From Flavobacterium branchiicola (GTDB taxonomy: Bacteria > Bacteroidota > Bacteroidia > Flavobacteriales > Flavobacteriaceae), in the NCBI RefSeq assembly GCF_018383905.1, contig NZ_JAGYWA010000003.1:150931-214930 (forward strand): a stretch of DNA of 64,000 bases, given 5' to 3'. Positions 50,936-60,304 of the stretch are shown here, piece by piece; within the stretch, counting starts at the first letter, position 1, and each line of letters starts with the position of its first letter. Under the pieces are notes generated by a model. The model was not told the origin of the DNA. It worked only from the letters and a program-made list of their open reading frames with translations, and searched no databases. The position numbers and the translations under genes are program-made.

Positions 50936-51508
50936 TTATTTGTGTACCATTTTACTTTTTAATCGACTTAAATGAACCGTTGTTACACCAAGATAAGAAG
51001 CAATATAATGTTGTGGGACACGTTGAACGATTTGAGGTCTTTCTTCAATTAAATTAAGATAACGTCGCGTAGGAGAGTCTTTTATAAAAGAAACAAAATA
51101 CTTCATATAATCAAAAGTGCGTTGAAAAAGCATATCAATTAATCGTTCACGAAGTTCTGGAATCTCCTTTATTTCTTCGAGAATTTTATCCAGATTATCT
51201 TTGTGAATCCACCATAAAATAGAAGGTTCAATGGTTTCTATAGTCGCCTGGCTCGGAAGCTTTTTCATAAAACTTTCGATAGAAGCAACACTTTGATTTT
51301 CGAAAAAGAATTGCGTCGTCAGATCTTTTCCATTGTTATTAAACCAAACCCTGACACAGCCTTTTTCGATGAGAAACAGCTTCTTTGAAATTTCGCCTTC
51401 TTCTAAAAGAATTGTTCTTGCCGATACCTCAATCCGATTGAAGTAATTGATATATTCATTCCACTTTTCGTCGGTTAAAGGGAATTTAGTGCGGAATTGA
51501 TGAAACAT
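50936..51508 (-). CDS. Crp/Fnr-family transcriptional regulator
   Basis: This 190-residue protein has a cNMP-binding-like beta barrel (about 20-115, ILLEEGEISKKLFLIEKGCVRVWF) and a short C-terminal HTH (RVPQHYIASYLGVTTVHLSRLKSKM). It lacks the usual cAMP phosphate-binding arginine cluster, so the ligand may differ, as is common for Bacteroidota members. It stands 81 bp upstream of the MDR gene, a typical regulator-target arrangement. Confidence 0.9.
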   Translation of the reverse strand: MFHQFRTKFPLTDEKWNEYINYFNRIEVSARTILLEEGEISKKLFLIEKGCVRVWFNNNGKDLTTQFFFENQSVASIESFMKKLPSQATIETIEPSILWWIHKDNLDKILEEIKEIPELRERLIDMLFQRTFDYMKYFVSFIKDSPTRRYLNLIEERPQIVQRVPQHYIASYLGVTTVHLSRLKSKMVHK

Positions 51509-51524
51509 TGCTTACAATAAAGTA

Positions 51525-52004
51525 TTAAACAGAATTAGAATTATATCCAGTTCTAGTCGCCAAAATGTGTATTATTACCAGATTTAAAAACTCTTCATAT
51601 TCAGAATCGAAATCTATATAGAATTTTTGAGTAGTCGTCCAGAATTTCCCTTCTACATCAGCAATTTTACTTTTTTCAAGAAAATAAGAAGATTTTAAAT
51701 TAAATGAAAACAGATTTTCACTTGTCTTTCTTATTTTTTTATTACCATCAAATAATATATTTGTTTTAGTAATTTCGGTTACATCTTTTATTAAGCCTTT
51801 ATTTTGAAATAAAATCTTAAACTTAGCAGAACCAAATGGTGTTTCAGAAATTTGGAGTTCTAAGACAAGTTGATCATTTGAATCAAAAATCCTGACTAAA
51901 TTCTTTCGTAGCCAATTAAATTTAATTGTAGAATAAAATAACAACTGATCATTTTTATAAGCATATAGACTTTGCTTTTTGTCTTCTATAATTTTTATCT
52001 CCAT
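51525..52004 (-). CDS. Beta-rich protein of unknown function
   Basis: This 159-residue soluble protein has repeated short strands such as SLYAYKNDQLLFYSTIKF and LVLELQISETPFGSAKFKILF. The pattern is reminiscent of LURP-one/tubby-like folds, but I would not assign it. There is no signal peptide. It is 13 bp from the next gene upstream and 16 bp from the Crp-like gene downstream, in one direction, which suggests an operon. Confidence 0.6.
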   Translation of the reverse strand: MEIKIIEDKKQSLYAYKNDQLLFYSTIKFNWLRKNLVRIFDSNDQLVLELQISETPFGSAKFKILFQNKGLIKDVTEITKTNILFDGNKKIRKTSENLFSFNLKSSYFLEKSKIADVEGKFWTTTQKFYIDFDSEYEEFLNLVIIHILATRTGYNSNSV

Positions 52005-52017
52005 TTAAACCCTACTT

Positions 52018-52419
52018 CTAATTCGATTCTACTTCAAACAATTGCACCTGACTTTTCAATCGGTCGATTAATAAATTCATCATACGTTTGTTTAAACTTG
52101 AGGAGTTTTGAATATACGTATCGTATTCTTCAATGGTAAAAAGCGCCATAACAATTCCTTTTAAAGAATTTCTGAACTTAATATCTTTCTGAATGGAATT
52201 TTCGATCGTCTGAAGCTTTTTCTCGACGGTGTACGAATAGAAATCGGCTTTGTTTTTATTGACGTAGTTGATAAAAACGGCTATAAATAAATCATTCTGC
52301 AATTTCAGAATTGGTCTAATCGTCTGATTTTGAAACAACTCATCTGCTGAAGATTGCGCACTTACGGTTCCTAAAGTTTCGCCTCTGAATTCTCTTAAAA
52401 AAGTGTCTCTATCTGCCAT
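52018..52419 (-). CDS. Small protein of unknown function, helical
   Basis: This 133-residue protein is mostly helical (NDLFIAVFINYVNKNKADFYSYTVEKKLQTIENSIQKDI) and has no signal peptide. I recall similar small proteins in Flavobacteriaceae, sometimes labelled glyoxalase without clear support, and I see no VOC fold here. It lies 13 bp from the beta-rich protein gene downstream in the same direction. Confidence 0.6.
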   Translation of the reverse strand: MADRDTFLREFRGETLGTVSAQSSADELFQNQTIRPILKLQNDLFIAVFINYVNKNKADFYSYTVEKKLQTIENSIQKDIKFRNSLKGIVMALFTIEEYDTYIQNSSSLNKRMMNLLIDRLKSQVQLFEVESN

Positions 52420-52488
52420 GTTTTTTCTTTAAATTTAGAAAAAATTATAATACAAAAAGTCTATTTTTGATTCAATAAAAATATATTT

Positions 52489-52872
52489 ATGAGATTTCAT
52501 ACCAGAAAGTGGGTTAAACCCGAAGATTTAAATCCGAACGGAACTTTATTTGGCGGAAAGTTATTAGCCTGGATTGACGAAGAATTGGCTTTGTACACCA
52601 TTATTCAACTTCAAAATCCTAAAGTTGTAACCAAACATATGTCTGAAATCAATTTTAGAAGCTCTGCCAGACAAGGTGATATTGTCGAAATTGGAATTGA
52701 TGTTGTAAAATTCGGAAACACTTCTGTAATTTTAAAATGTGCGGTTCGAAACATGATGACTCGCGATCTTATCATTACAATCGACGAAACAACGATGGTA
52801 AATCTGGATGAAAATGGCAAGCCAAAAGCGCATGGCAAAACACAAATTGAATTTGTAAAAGACCGTATCTAA
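52489..52872 (+). CDS. Acyl-CoA thioesterase (hotdog fold)
   Basis: This 127-residue single hotdog domain of the YciA/BFIT type has the family opening NPNGTLFGGKLLAWIDEE, in which the aspartate in WIDE is the usual catalytic residue, and the strand ITIDETTMVNLDENGKP at the end. It hydrolyses acyl-CoA, with unknown chain preference. A TATTTTTG element lies at 52462-52469, 19 bases before the ATG. Confidence 0.92.
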   Translation: MRFHTRKWVKPEDLNPNGTLFGGKLLAWIDEELALYTIIQLQNPKVVTKHMSEINFRSSARQGDIVEIGIDVVKFGNTSVILKCAVRNMMTRDLIITIDETTMVNLDENGKPKAHGKTQIEFVKDRI

Positions 52873-52888
52873 CTCTCCGTGAATCAAA

Positions 52889-53317
52889 ATGACTAAAAAT
52901 TTATTTCTAATTTTTCCGCTGTTTGTATTATTGTTTTCCTGTAATTCTAAGGAAAACAAGGATATTTACAAACATGCTATTTACCGTGCCGTACATCAAG
53001 CTGACACGGCTATTCTTGATATCAAAATAAATGATAAGCGATTTTATGGCCGTTATGAAATACTGTATCATAAAACAGGCAAAGATTCCGGCGATGTAAG
53101 AGGCGATCTTAGAGGAGATACATTAAGAGGTGATTTTCATTTTATTTCCAACGGAGGAAGCTGGAAACGTATTCCTATAGCTTTGCTAAAAAAAGAAAAC
53201 AAATTATATATGGGAAAAGGGGTAATAGGAATTTATTTTAATCTTCCTTGTTTTATGCCTGGAATCCCGATTGAATATGAAAACTCTGCTTTTGTTTTTG
53301 AAAAGATTGAAGAGTAG
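52889..53317 (+). CDS. Lipoprotein of unknown function
   Basis: This 142-residue protein has a lipobox LLFSC (lipidated C18). The mature part has a repeat of GRYEILYHKTGKDSGDVRGDLRGDTLRGDFHF and looks like a small beta-barrel. It resembles other short Bacteroidota lipoproteins without known role. Its start is 16 bases after the thioesterase stop, so the two are probably co-transcribed. Confidence 0.75.
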   Translation: MTKNLFLIFPLFVLLFSCNSKENKDIYKHAIYRAVHQADTAILDIKINDKRFYGRYEILYHKTGKDSGDVRGDLRGDTLRGDFHFISNGGSWKRIPIALLKKENKLYMGKGVIGIYFNLPCFMPGIPIEYENSAFVFEKIEE

Positions 53318-53326
53318 GAAGATTTT

Positions 53327-53382
53327 GTTTCAAGTTTCAAGTTTCAAGTTTCAAGTTTCAAGTTTCAAGTTTCAAGTTTCAA
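53327..53382. repeat. Eight tandem copies of the 7-mer GTTTCAA
   Basis: The unit GTTTCAA is repeated eight times without error, then runs into GTTTAAG. The copy number is likely variable. The reverse complement CTTGAAAC recurs at 53589-53603, so the array also forms one flank of a larger inverted structure. Confidence 0.95.
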
Positions 53383-53390
53383 GTTTAAGC

Positions 53391-53423
53391 AAACCCGACA
53401 GGTTTTAAAAACCTGTCGGGTTT
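53391..53423. repeat. 33-nt dispersed palindrome (copy 3)
   Basis: Identical to the copy at 16398-16430 (arm AAACCCGACAGGTTTT, one central A). It again stands between convergent genes, here inside a cluster of other repeats. Confidence 0.9.
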
Positions 53424-53466
53424 AATGTTTTGAAGTTTCAAGTTTAAATTATCTGCGTATATTTTT

Positions 53467-53608
53467 TAACGCAAAGTGCGCAAAGTTTTTTTTATACAAA
53501 GCTTAAGGCAAATGCAAAAGTTCGCAAAGCTTTGTTTAAAAACTTTGCGAACTTTGCGTAAATCTTAGCGTTCTTTGCGTTTAAGTCCAAAACTTGAAAC
53601 TTGAAACA
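53467..53608. repeat. Nested inverted repeat of ACGCAAAG/CTTTGCG words
   Basis: AACGCAAAGTGCGCAAAG near 53468-53485 is mirrored by CTTTGCGAACTTTGCG near 53552-53567 and CTTTGCGTTTAA near 53573-53585. The outer flank CTTGAAACTTGAAAC mirrors the GTTTCAA array to the left. The whole stretch from 53327 to 53608 is an imperfect, nested hairpin between the lipoprotein and MscS genes. Confidence 0.7.
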
Positions 53609-53615
53609 AAAAAAA

Positions 53616-54872
53616 TTATTCGATTCTCCCTATAGTTGATGGCAATTCGAATATTTCAAGATCAAAATATTCTACGGAAGCCATTACGTGATCGAAAATA
53701 TCGGCCATAATATATTCGTAGTTTGCCCAGCGTTTATCGCTTGAAAAAGCATAAATCTCTAACGGAACTCCGTGTGCGGTCGATTGTAATTGACGACACA
53801 TAATATGCATGTCTTTATTCAGTCCCGGATGCGTTAGTAAATATTGCATGATATATTTTCTGAACAAACCTAAATTGGTCATATTCCGACCGTTTAATGC
53901 CAGGGTTTTGTCTACACTTCGCAAATCATTGTATTTCTCAATTTCAGCCTGTCTGCTTTCGATATAAGAAGAGATCAGCTGTACTTTTTTCATCTGATTC
54001 AAATCTTCATTAGTCAAAAAGCGAATTGTACTGCTTTTAATCAAAACATGCCTTTTAATACGACGTCCGGCTGATTTCTGCATTCCGCGCCAGTTCTGAA
54101 AAGAATCTGAACTTAAGGCATAAGTTGGGATTGTGGTAATCGTGTTATCAAAATTTCGGACTTTTACAGTCGTCAGGTTTATTTCGATTACATCACCATC
54201 GGCACCAAATTTATCCATGGTAATCCAGTCTCCAATACGAACCATATCGTTAATGGCAACCTGAACACTCGACACAAATCCTAAGATTGTATCCCTGAAA
54301 ATCAAGATAATAATAGCCGAAAGTGTTCCTAAAATGGTTAGCAATTCGCCTTTCTTTATTCCGAATAAAGTCGAAATAATCATGGCAACTCCAAAAATCC
54401 AGAGCACAATCATAATAACCTGAACAAAACTGTCGATTGGTTTATCGCTGTATTCCGGCTTTTGTTTTAAATAATCGCGTAAAGCATTAAAAATTGTTCG
54501 GATAATCCATAAACTGATCAAAACAATATAAATACCAACGATTTTCGCAAAAAGTATTTGCCAGTAATCATACTTATCCAAAATAATAGGAACCGCTTTA
54601 TAAATAAAGAAAAACGGAATTAAATAGGCTGTGTACTTTGTGGTTTTATTATGTATTAAATAATCGTCAAATTTTGTTTTGGTTTTTTGCGCAAAAATTG
54701 CGGTCAAAGTAACCAAAACAAATTTGGCAATATAATAAATGGCATAAGCCATAGCCACCATAATGACTATATTAAAAACAAGACTGATATAAGACGCAAA
54801 GTTGCGGCTCATTCCCCAATCTCTAAAAATCGGATATAAAAAGTTAAATATTTTATCCAAAAGCTTATGCAT
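53616..54872 (-). CDS. MscS-family mechanosensitive channel
   Basis: This 418-residue membrane protein has about four or five helices in the first 190 residues. The pore and beta domain show the family's GDWITMDKFGADGDVIEINLTTVKVRNFDNT and IPTYALSSDSFQNW, as in YbdG-type members. The channel opens under membrane tension to release solutes. Its start overlaps the end of the DUF3817 gene by 8 bases, so translation is coupled. Repeats fill the gap on its downstream side. Confidence 0.92.
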   Translation of the reverse strand: MHKLLDKIFNFLYPIFRDWGMSRNFASYISLVFNIVIMVAMAYAIYYIAKFVLVTLTAIFAQKTKTKFDDYLIHNKTTKYTAYLIPFFFIYKAVPIILDKYDYWQILFAKIVGIYIVLISLWIIRTIFNALRDYLKQKPEYSDKPIDSFVQVIMIVLWIFGVAMIISTLFGIKKGELLTILGTLSAIIILIFRDTILGFVSSVQVAINDMVRIGDWITMDKFGADGDVIEINLTTVKVRNFDNTITTIPTYALSSDSFQNWRGMQKSAGRRIKRHVLIKSSTIRFLTNEDLNQMKKVQLISSYIESRQAEIEKYNDLRSVDKTLALNGRNMTNLGLFRKYIMQYLLTHPGLNKDMHIMCRQLQSTAHGVPLEIYAFSSDKRWANYEYIMADIFDHVMASVEYFDLEIFELPSTIGRIE

Positions 54873-55152
54873 TATTTTCTAAATACTTTTTCTCTATATA
54901 AAAAGTTCCAAAAGGAATAAGAGAAGCAATAAGGATAATTCCAAACGTTTTTAAATCCCAGTTTTGAGATTTTTTTAATAAAAACGCAAGAATAATATAA
55001 CCAATAAATAAAACCCCATGTGTCATTCCTAAAGGACGTAATAAGGTATGGTAAAGTTCAGGATTATTAGTTTTGATAATAAGCATGTTAGCAAATAATA
55101 CTAAATAAGAGATTCCTTCTAAAATGGCAGTAACTTTAAAAATCTTGAGCAT
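54865..55152 (-). CDS. DUF3817 membrane protein
   Basis: This 95-residue protein has three helices with the DUF3817 signature LRPLGMTHGVLFIGYIILAF after the opening FKVTAILEGISYLVLFANM. Such proteins are single-domain inner-membrane proteins of unknown role. Its stop overlaps the MscS start by 8 bases, indicating one mRNA and related use at the membrane. Confidence 0.9.
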   Translation of the reverse strand: MLKIFKVTAILEGISYLVLFANMLIIKTNNPELYHTLLRPLGMTHGVLFIGYIILAFLLKKSQNWDLKTFGIILIASLIPFGTFYIEKKYLENNA

Positions 55153-55256
55153 ATAGATGTATTTTTGAATTTAAAGTGGCAAAATTAAGTATTATGGTTG
55201 GTTTTTGAGTTATGTGTCAGGAAAGTAATTTACTTTTGTAATCTTAAACTTTGATA

Positions 55257-55790
55257 ATGAGCAAACGCGATTTAAAAAAATATTTAGCCGATTTAACCAA
55301 AGAACAACTCGAGGAACAACTTATTGAATTGTACGAAAAATTCAGCCCGGTAAAAGTCTATTACGATTTTGTTTTTAACCCGAAAGAAGACAAACTTTTG
55401 CAGGAATCGAAGGTTAAAATTTCGCACGAATACTTTCCTATCAAAAAACCGGGTGCAAAATGGCGTCCGAAAGCAAAAATGCGTCGCTCCGTAGCCCAGA
55501 AAATGATCAAACATTTTATTTCTTTAGGAGTTGACTCATTTGTAATTGCAGATCTTATGCTTTACAATATTGAAATTGCACAAACATACTCTTCGCAAAA
55601 TTTTATAAAGCAGGAATTATTCTACAAAAGTATATTGAATTCTTTTGAGCAAGCGGTGACTTTTTCGATTTCAAACGGAATCTTAAATGAATTTAAATCA
55701 AGAATTCAGTCCATTTATGAAGAGACTTTGCAACAAAAATGGAAAAATAGATACGAATTTGAGGCAATTTTAGACAAAATAGACCTCTAA
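55257..55790 (+). CDS. DUF6155-like protein
   Basis: This 177-residue helical protein (MSKRDLKKYLADLTKEQLEEQLIELYEKF opening, then VKVYYDFVFNPKEDKLLQESKVKI) fits DUF6155, found mainly in Bacteroidota. The ATG at 55257 follows a TTG two codons upstream. TACTTTTG at 55231-55238 is a good -7 element. The function is unknown. Confidence 0.8.
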   Translation: MSKRDLKKYLADLTKEQLEEQLIELYEKFSPVKVYYDFVFNPKEDKLLQESKVKISHEYFPIKKPGAKWRPKAKMRRSVAQKMIKHFISLGVDSFVIADLMLYNIEIAQTYSSQNFIKQELFYKSILNSFEQAVTFSISNGILNEFKSRIQSIYEETLQQKWKNRYEFEAILDKIDL

Positions 55791-55899
55791 AAGCACTTCC
55801 CATAAAAAATCTTAGTTTAAAAAAAACATTTATTTTAGGTTAAAATAAGATGAATAACTGTTTTTTCGGTGTATTTTTGCAAAAATCCAAAAATAAACA

Positions 55900-57438
55900 A
55901 TGTCTCAAAACACTTTAGAAATAGAAAGAGAAGAGAAAAAAGAACTTTATGCATACCAAAAAGGCGATATTGATGCCATTTTTGATCGTTTAGACAATGC
56001 TCCTCAAAAACATCATTTATTGTATCAATTGCCAACAGGTGGTGGGAAAACAGTAATTTTCTCAGAAATTGTACGTCGTTATTTATCTAATAACGATAAA
56101 AAAGTGGTTGTCCTGACACACCGTATAGAGCTTTGTAAGCAAACTTCAAAAATGCTGAAAGGGTTTGGTGTAAGCAATAAAATAATCAATAGTAAAGTAA
56201 AAGAATTACCGGATCAAAATGATTTTTCTTGTTTTGTGGCCATGGTTGAGACTTTAAAAAACCGTATTAATGATGAAAAACTGCATCTGGATAATATTGG
56301 TTTGGTTATTATTGATGAGGCGCATTACAATTCATTCAGAAAATTATTAAACTCATTTAAAAATGCTTTTATTCTTGGAGTAACTGCAACACCATTGAGT
56401 TCGAATATAAAATTACCAATGCACCAAAGTTATGATGAGCTTATTGTTGGAGACACAATTAGTTCATTGATAGACAAAGGGTTCCTTGCAAGAGCAACAA
56501 CGTATAGTTATGATGTTGGTTTGACTTCATTAAAAGTAGGTATCAACGGAGATTATACCGTAAAATCTTCAGATGATTTGTATACCAATACTTTGATGCA
56601 GGAAAAACTTTTGCATGCTTATACAGAACGTTCTGTTGGTAAAAAGACCTTGATTTTTAATAATGGTATCCACACTTCTTTATATGTATATGAAACATTT
56701 AGAGAAGCAGGTTACGACATTAGACACCTTGATAATACAAGTAGTTCAGAAGAACGTAAAGATATATTGCAGTGGTTTAAGAAAACTCCGGATGCTATTT
56801 TGACTTCGGTTGGAATTTTAACTACAGGTTTTGATGAGCCAACAGTAGAAACTATCATTCTAAACAGAGCAACAAAATCGTTAACTTTATACTACCAGAT
56901 GATTGGTCGTGGATCTCGTAAATTACCTGGAAAAGATGAATTTACGGTTATCGATTTAGGAAACAATGCTGCTCGTTTTGGTTTATGGAGTGAGCCTGTA
57001 AACTGGCAACACATTTTTAAATCTCCAGAATTCTATCTTGAAAATTTAAGAGACGATACAGAGATCGAAATGTTCTTTAAATATACTATGCCTCCGGAAT
57101 TAAGAGCTAAATTCAGTAAAACTGCTGATGTTACTTTTGATGTGGATGAAGAGCATAAACTGGCTATTAAGCAAAATTTACGTTCAAAAATAGTATTGGA
57201 TAAATCTTTAGAACAACATGCAGCAATGTGTGTTGATAATACTGAAACACTTCAGGAAGCAAAAGCTTTATCAAGAGAACTGGAAGATGATATCGAGTGC
57301 AGAATTAAACGTTATGCAAAATGTTTAAGTCAATGTAGTAAAAACTATCGCGAATGGCTTCTTGACGATTACAAGCAAAGACTAACTTTATTGGTTGGTA
57401 AAAAGTATCGTGAAAAAATCATGAACGAACCGGATTGA
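55900..57438 (+). CDS. DEAD/DEAH-box (SF2) helicase
   Basis: This 512-residue helicase has Walker A PTGGGKT (46-52), a DEAH box in VIIDEAH, motif III as GVTATP and motif VI QMIGRGSRKLPGKDE. It is of the type with only two RecA domains and a short C-terminal tail containing three cysteines (ECRIKRYAKCLSQCSK). Relatives work in repair or restriction, but no partner gene is near. TATTTTTG at 55872-55879 lies 20 bases before the ATG. Confidence 0.9.
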   Translation: MSQNTLEIEREEKKELYAYQKGDIDAIFDRLDNAPQKHHLLYQLPTGGGKTVIFSEIVRRYLSNNDKKVVVLTHRIELCKQTSKMLKGFGVSNKIINSKVKELPDQNDFSCFVAMVETLKNRINDEKLHLDNIGLVIIDEAHYNSFRKLLNSFKNAFILGVTATPLSSNIKLPMHQSYDELIVGDTISSLIDKGFLARATTYSYDVGLTSLKVGINGDYTVKSSDDLYTNTLMQEKLLHAYTERSVGKKTLIFNNGIHTSLYVYETFREAGYDIRHLDNTSSSEERKDILQWFKKTPDAILTSVGILTTGFDEPTVETIILNRATKSLTLYYQMIGRGSRKLPGKDEFTVIDLGNNAARFGLWSEPVNWQHIFKSPEFYLENLRDDTEIEMFFKYTMPPELRAKFSKTADVTFDVDEEHKLAIKQNLRSKIVLDKSLEQHAAMCVDNTETLQEAKALSRELEDDIECRIKRYAKCLSQCSKNYREWLLDDYKQRLTLLVGKKYREKIMNEPD

Positions 57439-57511
57439 GAATAAAGGTTTAAAAAAGTTTCAGGTTTCAAGTTTCATGTTGTCACACTGGGCTGAGTTAA
57501 AATATTGCATG

Positions 57512-57544
57512 ATCTTTGTCAAAGTTTCAAACTTTGACAAAGAT
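57512..57544. repeat. 33-nt palindrome of a second sequence
   Basis: ATCTTTGTCAAAGTTT, one central C, then its reverse complement: a perfect 16+1+16 palindrome with the same build as the AAACCCGACAGG elements but a different sequence. It lies between two helicase genes of the same direction, after GTTTCAAG words and before AATCTAAA words. Confidence 0.9.
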
Positions 57545-57617
57545 TTTTAGTTTCAGTTTGTTTAATAACAATCTGAAACAAATCTAAAATCTAAAATCAG
57601 TAATCTAAAATTAAGTT

Positions 57618-58952
57618 ATGTCTAAACAATTCTCAACATTAGGAATTTCAGCACCAATTTTAAAAGCTTTAGGCGAATTAAATATTGTTGAAGCAACAGA
57701 AATTCAAGAAAAAACAATTCCGTTGCTTTTATCTGAAAACCTGGATGTTGTTGGTTTAGCCAAAACAGGAACAGGAAAAACTGCCGCTTTCGGATTACCT
57801 TTATTACAATTAATTGATACTGAATCGCCAGTGGTTCAGGCCGTAATCTTAGTTCCGACACGTGAACTTGGGCATCAGATTTTTAGAAATTTAGAAGATT
57901 TTTCAAAATATATTCCAAATATATCCATCGCAGCAACTTGTGGAGGAATCCCGATTAAACCTCAAATCGAGCGTTTAAGCACTCCAACTCATATTATTGT
58001 TGCTACTCCTGGGCGTTTAATCGATTTGATACAGAGAAAAGCAGTTGATCTTAAACAAACACAATATTTAGTTTTAGACGAAGCCGATGAAATGGTTTCA
58101 ATTCTAAAGGAAAGTCTGGACGAGATTGTTGCAGAACTTCCCAAAAAACACCGTACTTTATTATTCTCTGCAACTTTACCGGGAACAATTAAACAATTGG
58201 TGCAGAATTATTTGAACAAAAATGTAGTTCAAATAAGTGCTAGCATGGAAACTACAGGAAATCAAGGAATTGATCACAAATATATTGTGGTAGATCCAAT
58301 TGAAAAACTGGATGTTTTGATGCACTTTTTAAATTCAAGAGATGGTGAACGCGGAATTATTTTCTGTAAAACTAAAGCTGCAGTAAATAAATTAGCCAAA
58401 AATCTGGCTATAAATCGTTTTTCTTCGGGAGCAATTCACGGAAGTTTAACGCAGGGAATTCGTGACCGTATTATGGAACAATTTCGTGAAGGACATATCA
58501 ATATTCTGGTTGCTACCGATTTGGCTGCAAGAGGAATCGATGTAAAAGAAATCTCGTATGTTGTAAATTACCATTTACCGGATACTTACGAAAATTACGT
58601 TCATAGAAGCGGTAGAACTGCAAGAGCAGGAGCAAAAGGTTTATCTTTAACTGTTTTACAGGAAGAAGAAGTTGTCGAAATTCCAGATTTTGAAAAAGAA
58701 TTGGGTATTAAATTCACCAAATTCGAAAAACCATCTGCTTTGAGTTTAGAGGAAAATAATACGCTTTTATGGGCAAAACAAATCTTCAAGACAAAACCAA
58801 ATCACGATATTTCGACAGATTTAAAAACCAAAGTTAAAACTGTTTTTCATCATCTTACCAAAGACGAACTTATTGAAAAATTATTAGCCAATTATGTCCT
58901 TCAAAACAAAATCGATGTAGTTGAAAAACCTGTTAAAAAATTCAAAAAGTAA
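57618..58952 (+). CDS. DEAD-box RNA helicase
   Basis: This 444-residue protein has the full set of motifs: the Q motif, AKTGTGKT, PTRELGHQ, ATPGRLID, LDEADEMV (DEAD), SAT, and HRSGRTARAG. A short C-terminal tail of about 80 residues follows, ending in basic residues (KPVKKFKK). It unwinds RNA for ribosome assembly or mRNA decay, and the tail is too short to pin the subfamily (RhlE, DbpA or CshA-like). Confidence 0.93.
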   Translation: MSKQFSTLGISAPILKALGELNIVEATEIQEKTIPLLLSENLDVVGLAKTGTGKTAAFGLPLLQLIDTESPVVQAVILVPTRELGHQIFRNLEDFSKYIPNISIAATCGGIPIKPQIERLSTPTHIIVATPGRLIDLIQRKAVDLKQTQYLVLDEADEMVSILKESLDEIVAELPKKHRTLLFSATLPGTIKQLVQNYLNKNVVQISASMETTGNQGIDHKYIVVDPIEKLDVLMHFLNSRDGERGIIFCKTKAAVNKLAKNLAINRFSSGAIHGSLTQGIRDRIMEQFREGHINILVATDLAARGIDVKEISYVVNYHLPDTYENYVHRSGRTARAGAKGLSLTVLQEEEVVEIPDFEKELGIKFTKFEKPSALSLEENNTLLWAKQIFKTKPNHDISTDLKTKVKTVFHHLTKDELIEKLLANYVLQNKIDVVEKPVKKFKK

Positions 58953-59032
58953 CAAAACTGACAATTGTCATTGCACATTAAAGTTGTATATTTATAAGGA
59001 ATTATTCTATAATCCTACTAATTACAACATAT

Positions 59033-60301
59033 ATGAACATAGTCATAATAGGAGGAGGCTTTGCGGGAATTAATCTCGCAAAGGAACTTGTAAACCATCC
59101 TCAGATACAGGTAACGCTTGTAGACAAAAACAATTATAACTTTTTTCCTCCACTTATATATCAGGTTGCGACCGCATTTTTAGAGCCTTCAAGTATTAGT
59201 TATCCTTTTAGAAAATTTTTCGCAGGCAAAAAAAATCTTCAATTTCGTTTAGGGGAATTAGTCTCTGTCGTTCCTGCCGAAAATAAAGTTATACTGAACA
59301 ATGGAGAATTAACCTACGATTATCTGGTATTTGCAACCGGTGCAGAAACCAGCTATTTTGGTATGGAAAACGTAATGAAGAACGCCATCCCGATGAAAAC
59401 CTTAAATGATGCCATCGAAATGCGTAATGCCTTACTTAAAAATCTCGAAAAAGCTGCAATTTGCAAAGATATGCGCAAACGTCGCAAATTACTTACAATT
59501 GTAGTAGCAGGAGGGGGGCCGACAGGAGTAGAGGTTTCAGGAATGTTTGCCGAAATGCGAAAAAGTATTTTACTTAAGGAATATCCGGAATTAGATACTT
59601 CTGTAAGTAATGTTTATTTGGTTGATGGCGGCGACGCATTGTTATCTCCAATGAGTAAAGCTTCTCAAAAAGATACACTTGAAGCTTTAACAAAATTGGG
59701 CGTTGTAGTAAAATTAAATAGTCGTGTAAAAGATTATGTTGATGATACTGTGTTTTTTGAAAACGGAGAAACAATCAAAACCAAAAACTTAATTTGGGCT
59801 GCGGGTGTTTCTGCAAAGATTTTTGATGGAATTCCAACAGAAAGTTATGGACGCGGCAGACGTATGGCTACAAATGAGTTTAACAAAGTAAACGGATTAG
59901 AAAATGTATATGCCATTGGTGATACTGCAATTTTAGCGGGAGATAAAAATTTTCCGGACGGACATCCACAAGTGGCGCAAGTAGCCATTCAGCAAGGAAT
60001 AAATCTAGCCAAAAACTTTATGAAAATGGTTGCCGACAAACCTTTGAAACCTTTTGCTTATAATGATAAAGGATCTATGGCAATTATCGGAAAAGCAAAA
60101 GCAGTTGTAGATTTACCAAGTCCGAAATGGCATTTTAAAGGCTTTTTTGCCTGGGTAATCTGGTTGTTTATTCACCTGATTTCTTTAATAACATACAGAA
60201 ATAGACTCAATACGTTCTGGAACTGGATGGTCGCTTATTTTGCAAGAGATCAGTCTCTTCGTATGATTATCAGACCTGACAAAAGACAATCTGCAGAATA
60301 G
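59033..60301 (+). CDS. ndh: Type II NADH dehydrogenase
   Basis: This 422-residue FAD enzyme passes electrons from NADH to quinone without proton pumping. The FAD-binding GGGFAGINLAKEL (7-19) and NAD-binding AGGGPTGVEVSGMFAEM are present, as is the second FAD motif VYAIGDTA. A C-terminal hydrophobic and amphipathic stretch (FFAWVIWLFIHLISLITYRNR) anchors it to the inner membrane. It is transcribed alone, with a hairpin terminator in the convergent gap after it. Confidence 0.92.
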   Translation: MNIVIIGGGFAGINLAKELVNHPQIQVTLVDKNNYNFFPPLIYQVATAFLEPSSISYPFRKFFAGKKNLQFRLGELVSVVPAENKVILNNGELTYDYLVFATGAETSYFGMENVMKNAIPMKTLNDAIEMRNALLKNLEKAAICKDMRKRRKLLTIVVAGGGPTGVEVSGMFAEMRKSILLKEYPELDTSVSNVYLVDGGDALLSPMSKASQKDTLEALTKLGVVVKLNSRVKDYVDDTVFFENGETIKTKNLIWAAGVSAKIFDGIPTESYGRGRRMATNEFNKVNGLENVYAIGDTAILAGDKNFPDGHPQVAQVAIQQGINLAKNFMKMVADKPLKPFAYNDKGSMAIIGKAKAVVDLPSPKWHFKGFFAWVIWLFIHLISLITYRNRLNTFWNWMVAYFARDQSLRMIIRPDKRQSAE

Positions 60302-60304
60302 AAT

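Noticed and set aside
53327..53382. GTTTCAA repeats considered as a CRISPR-like array
   Set aside because: They are a simple 7-bp tandem repeat without spacers.
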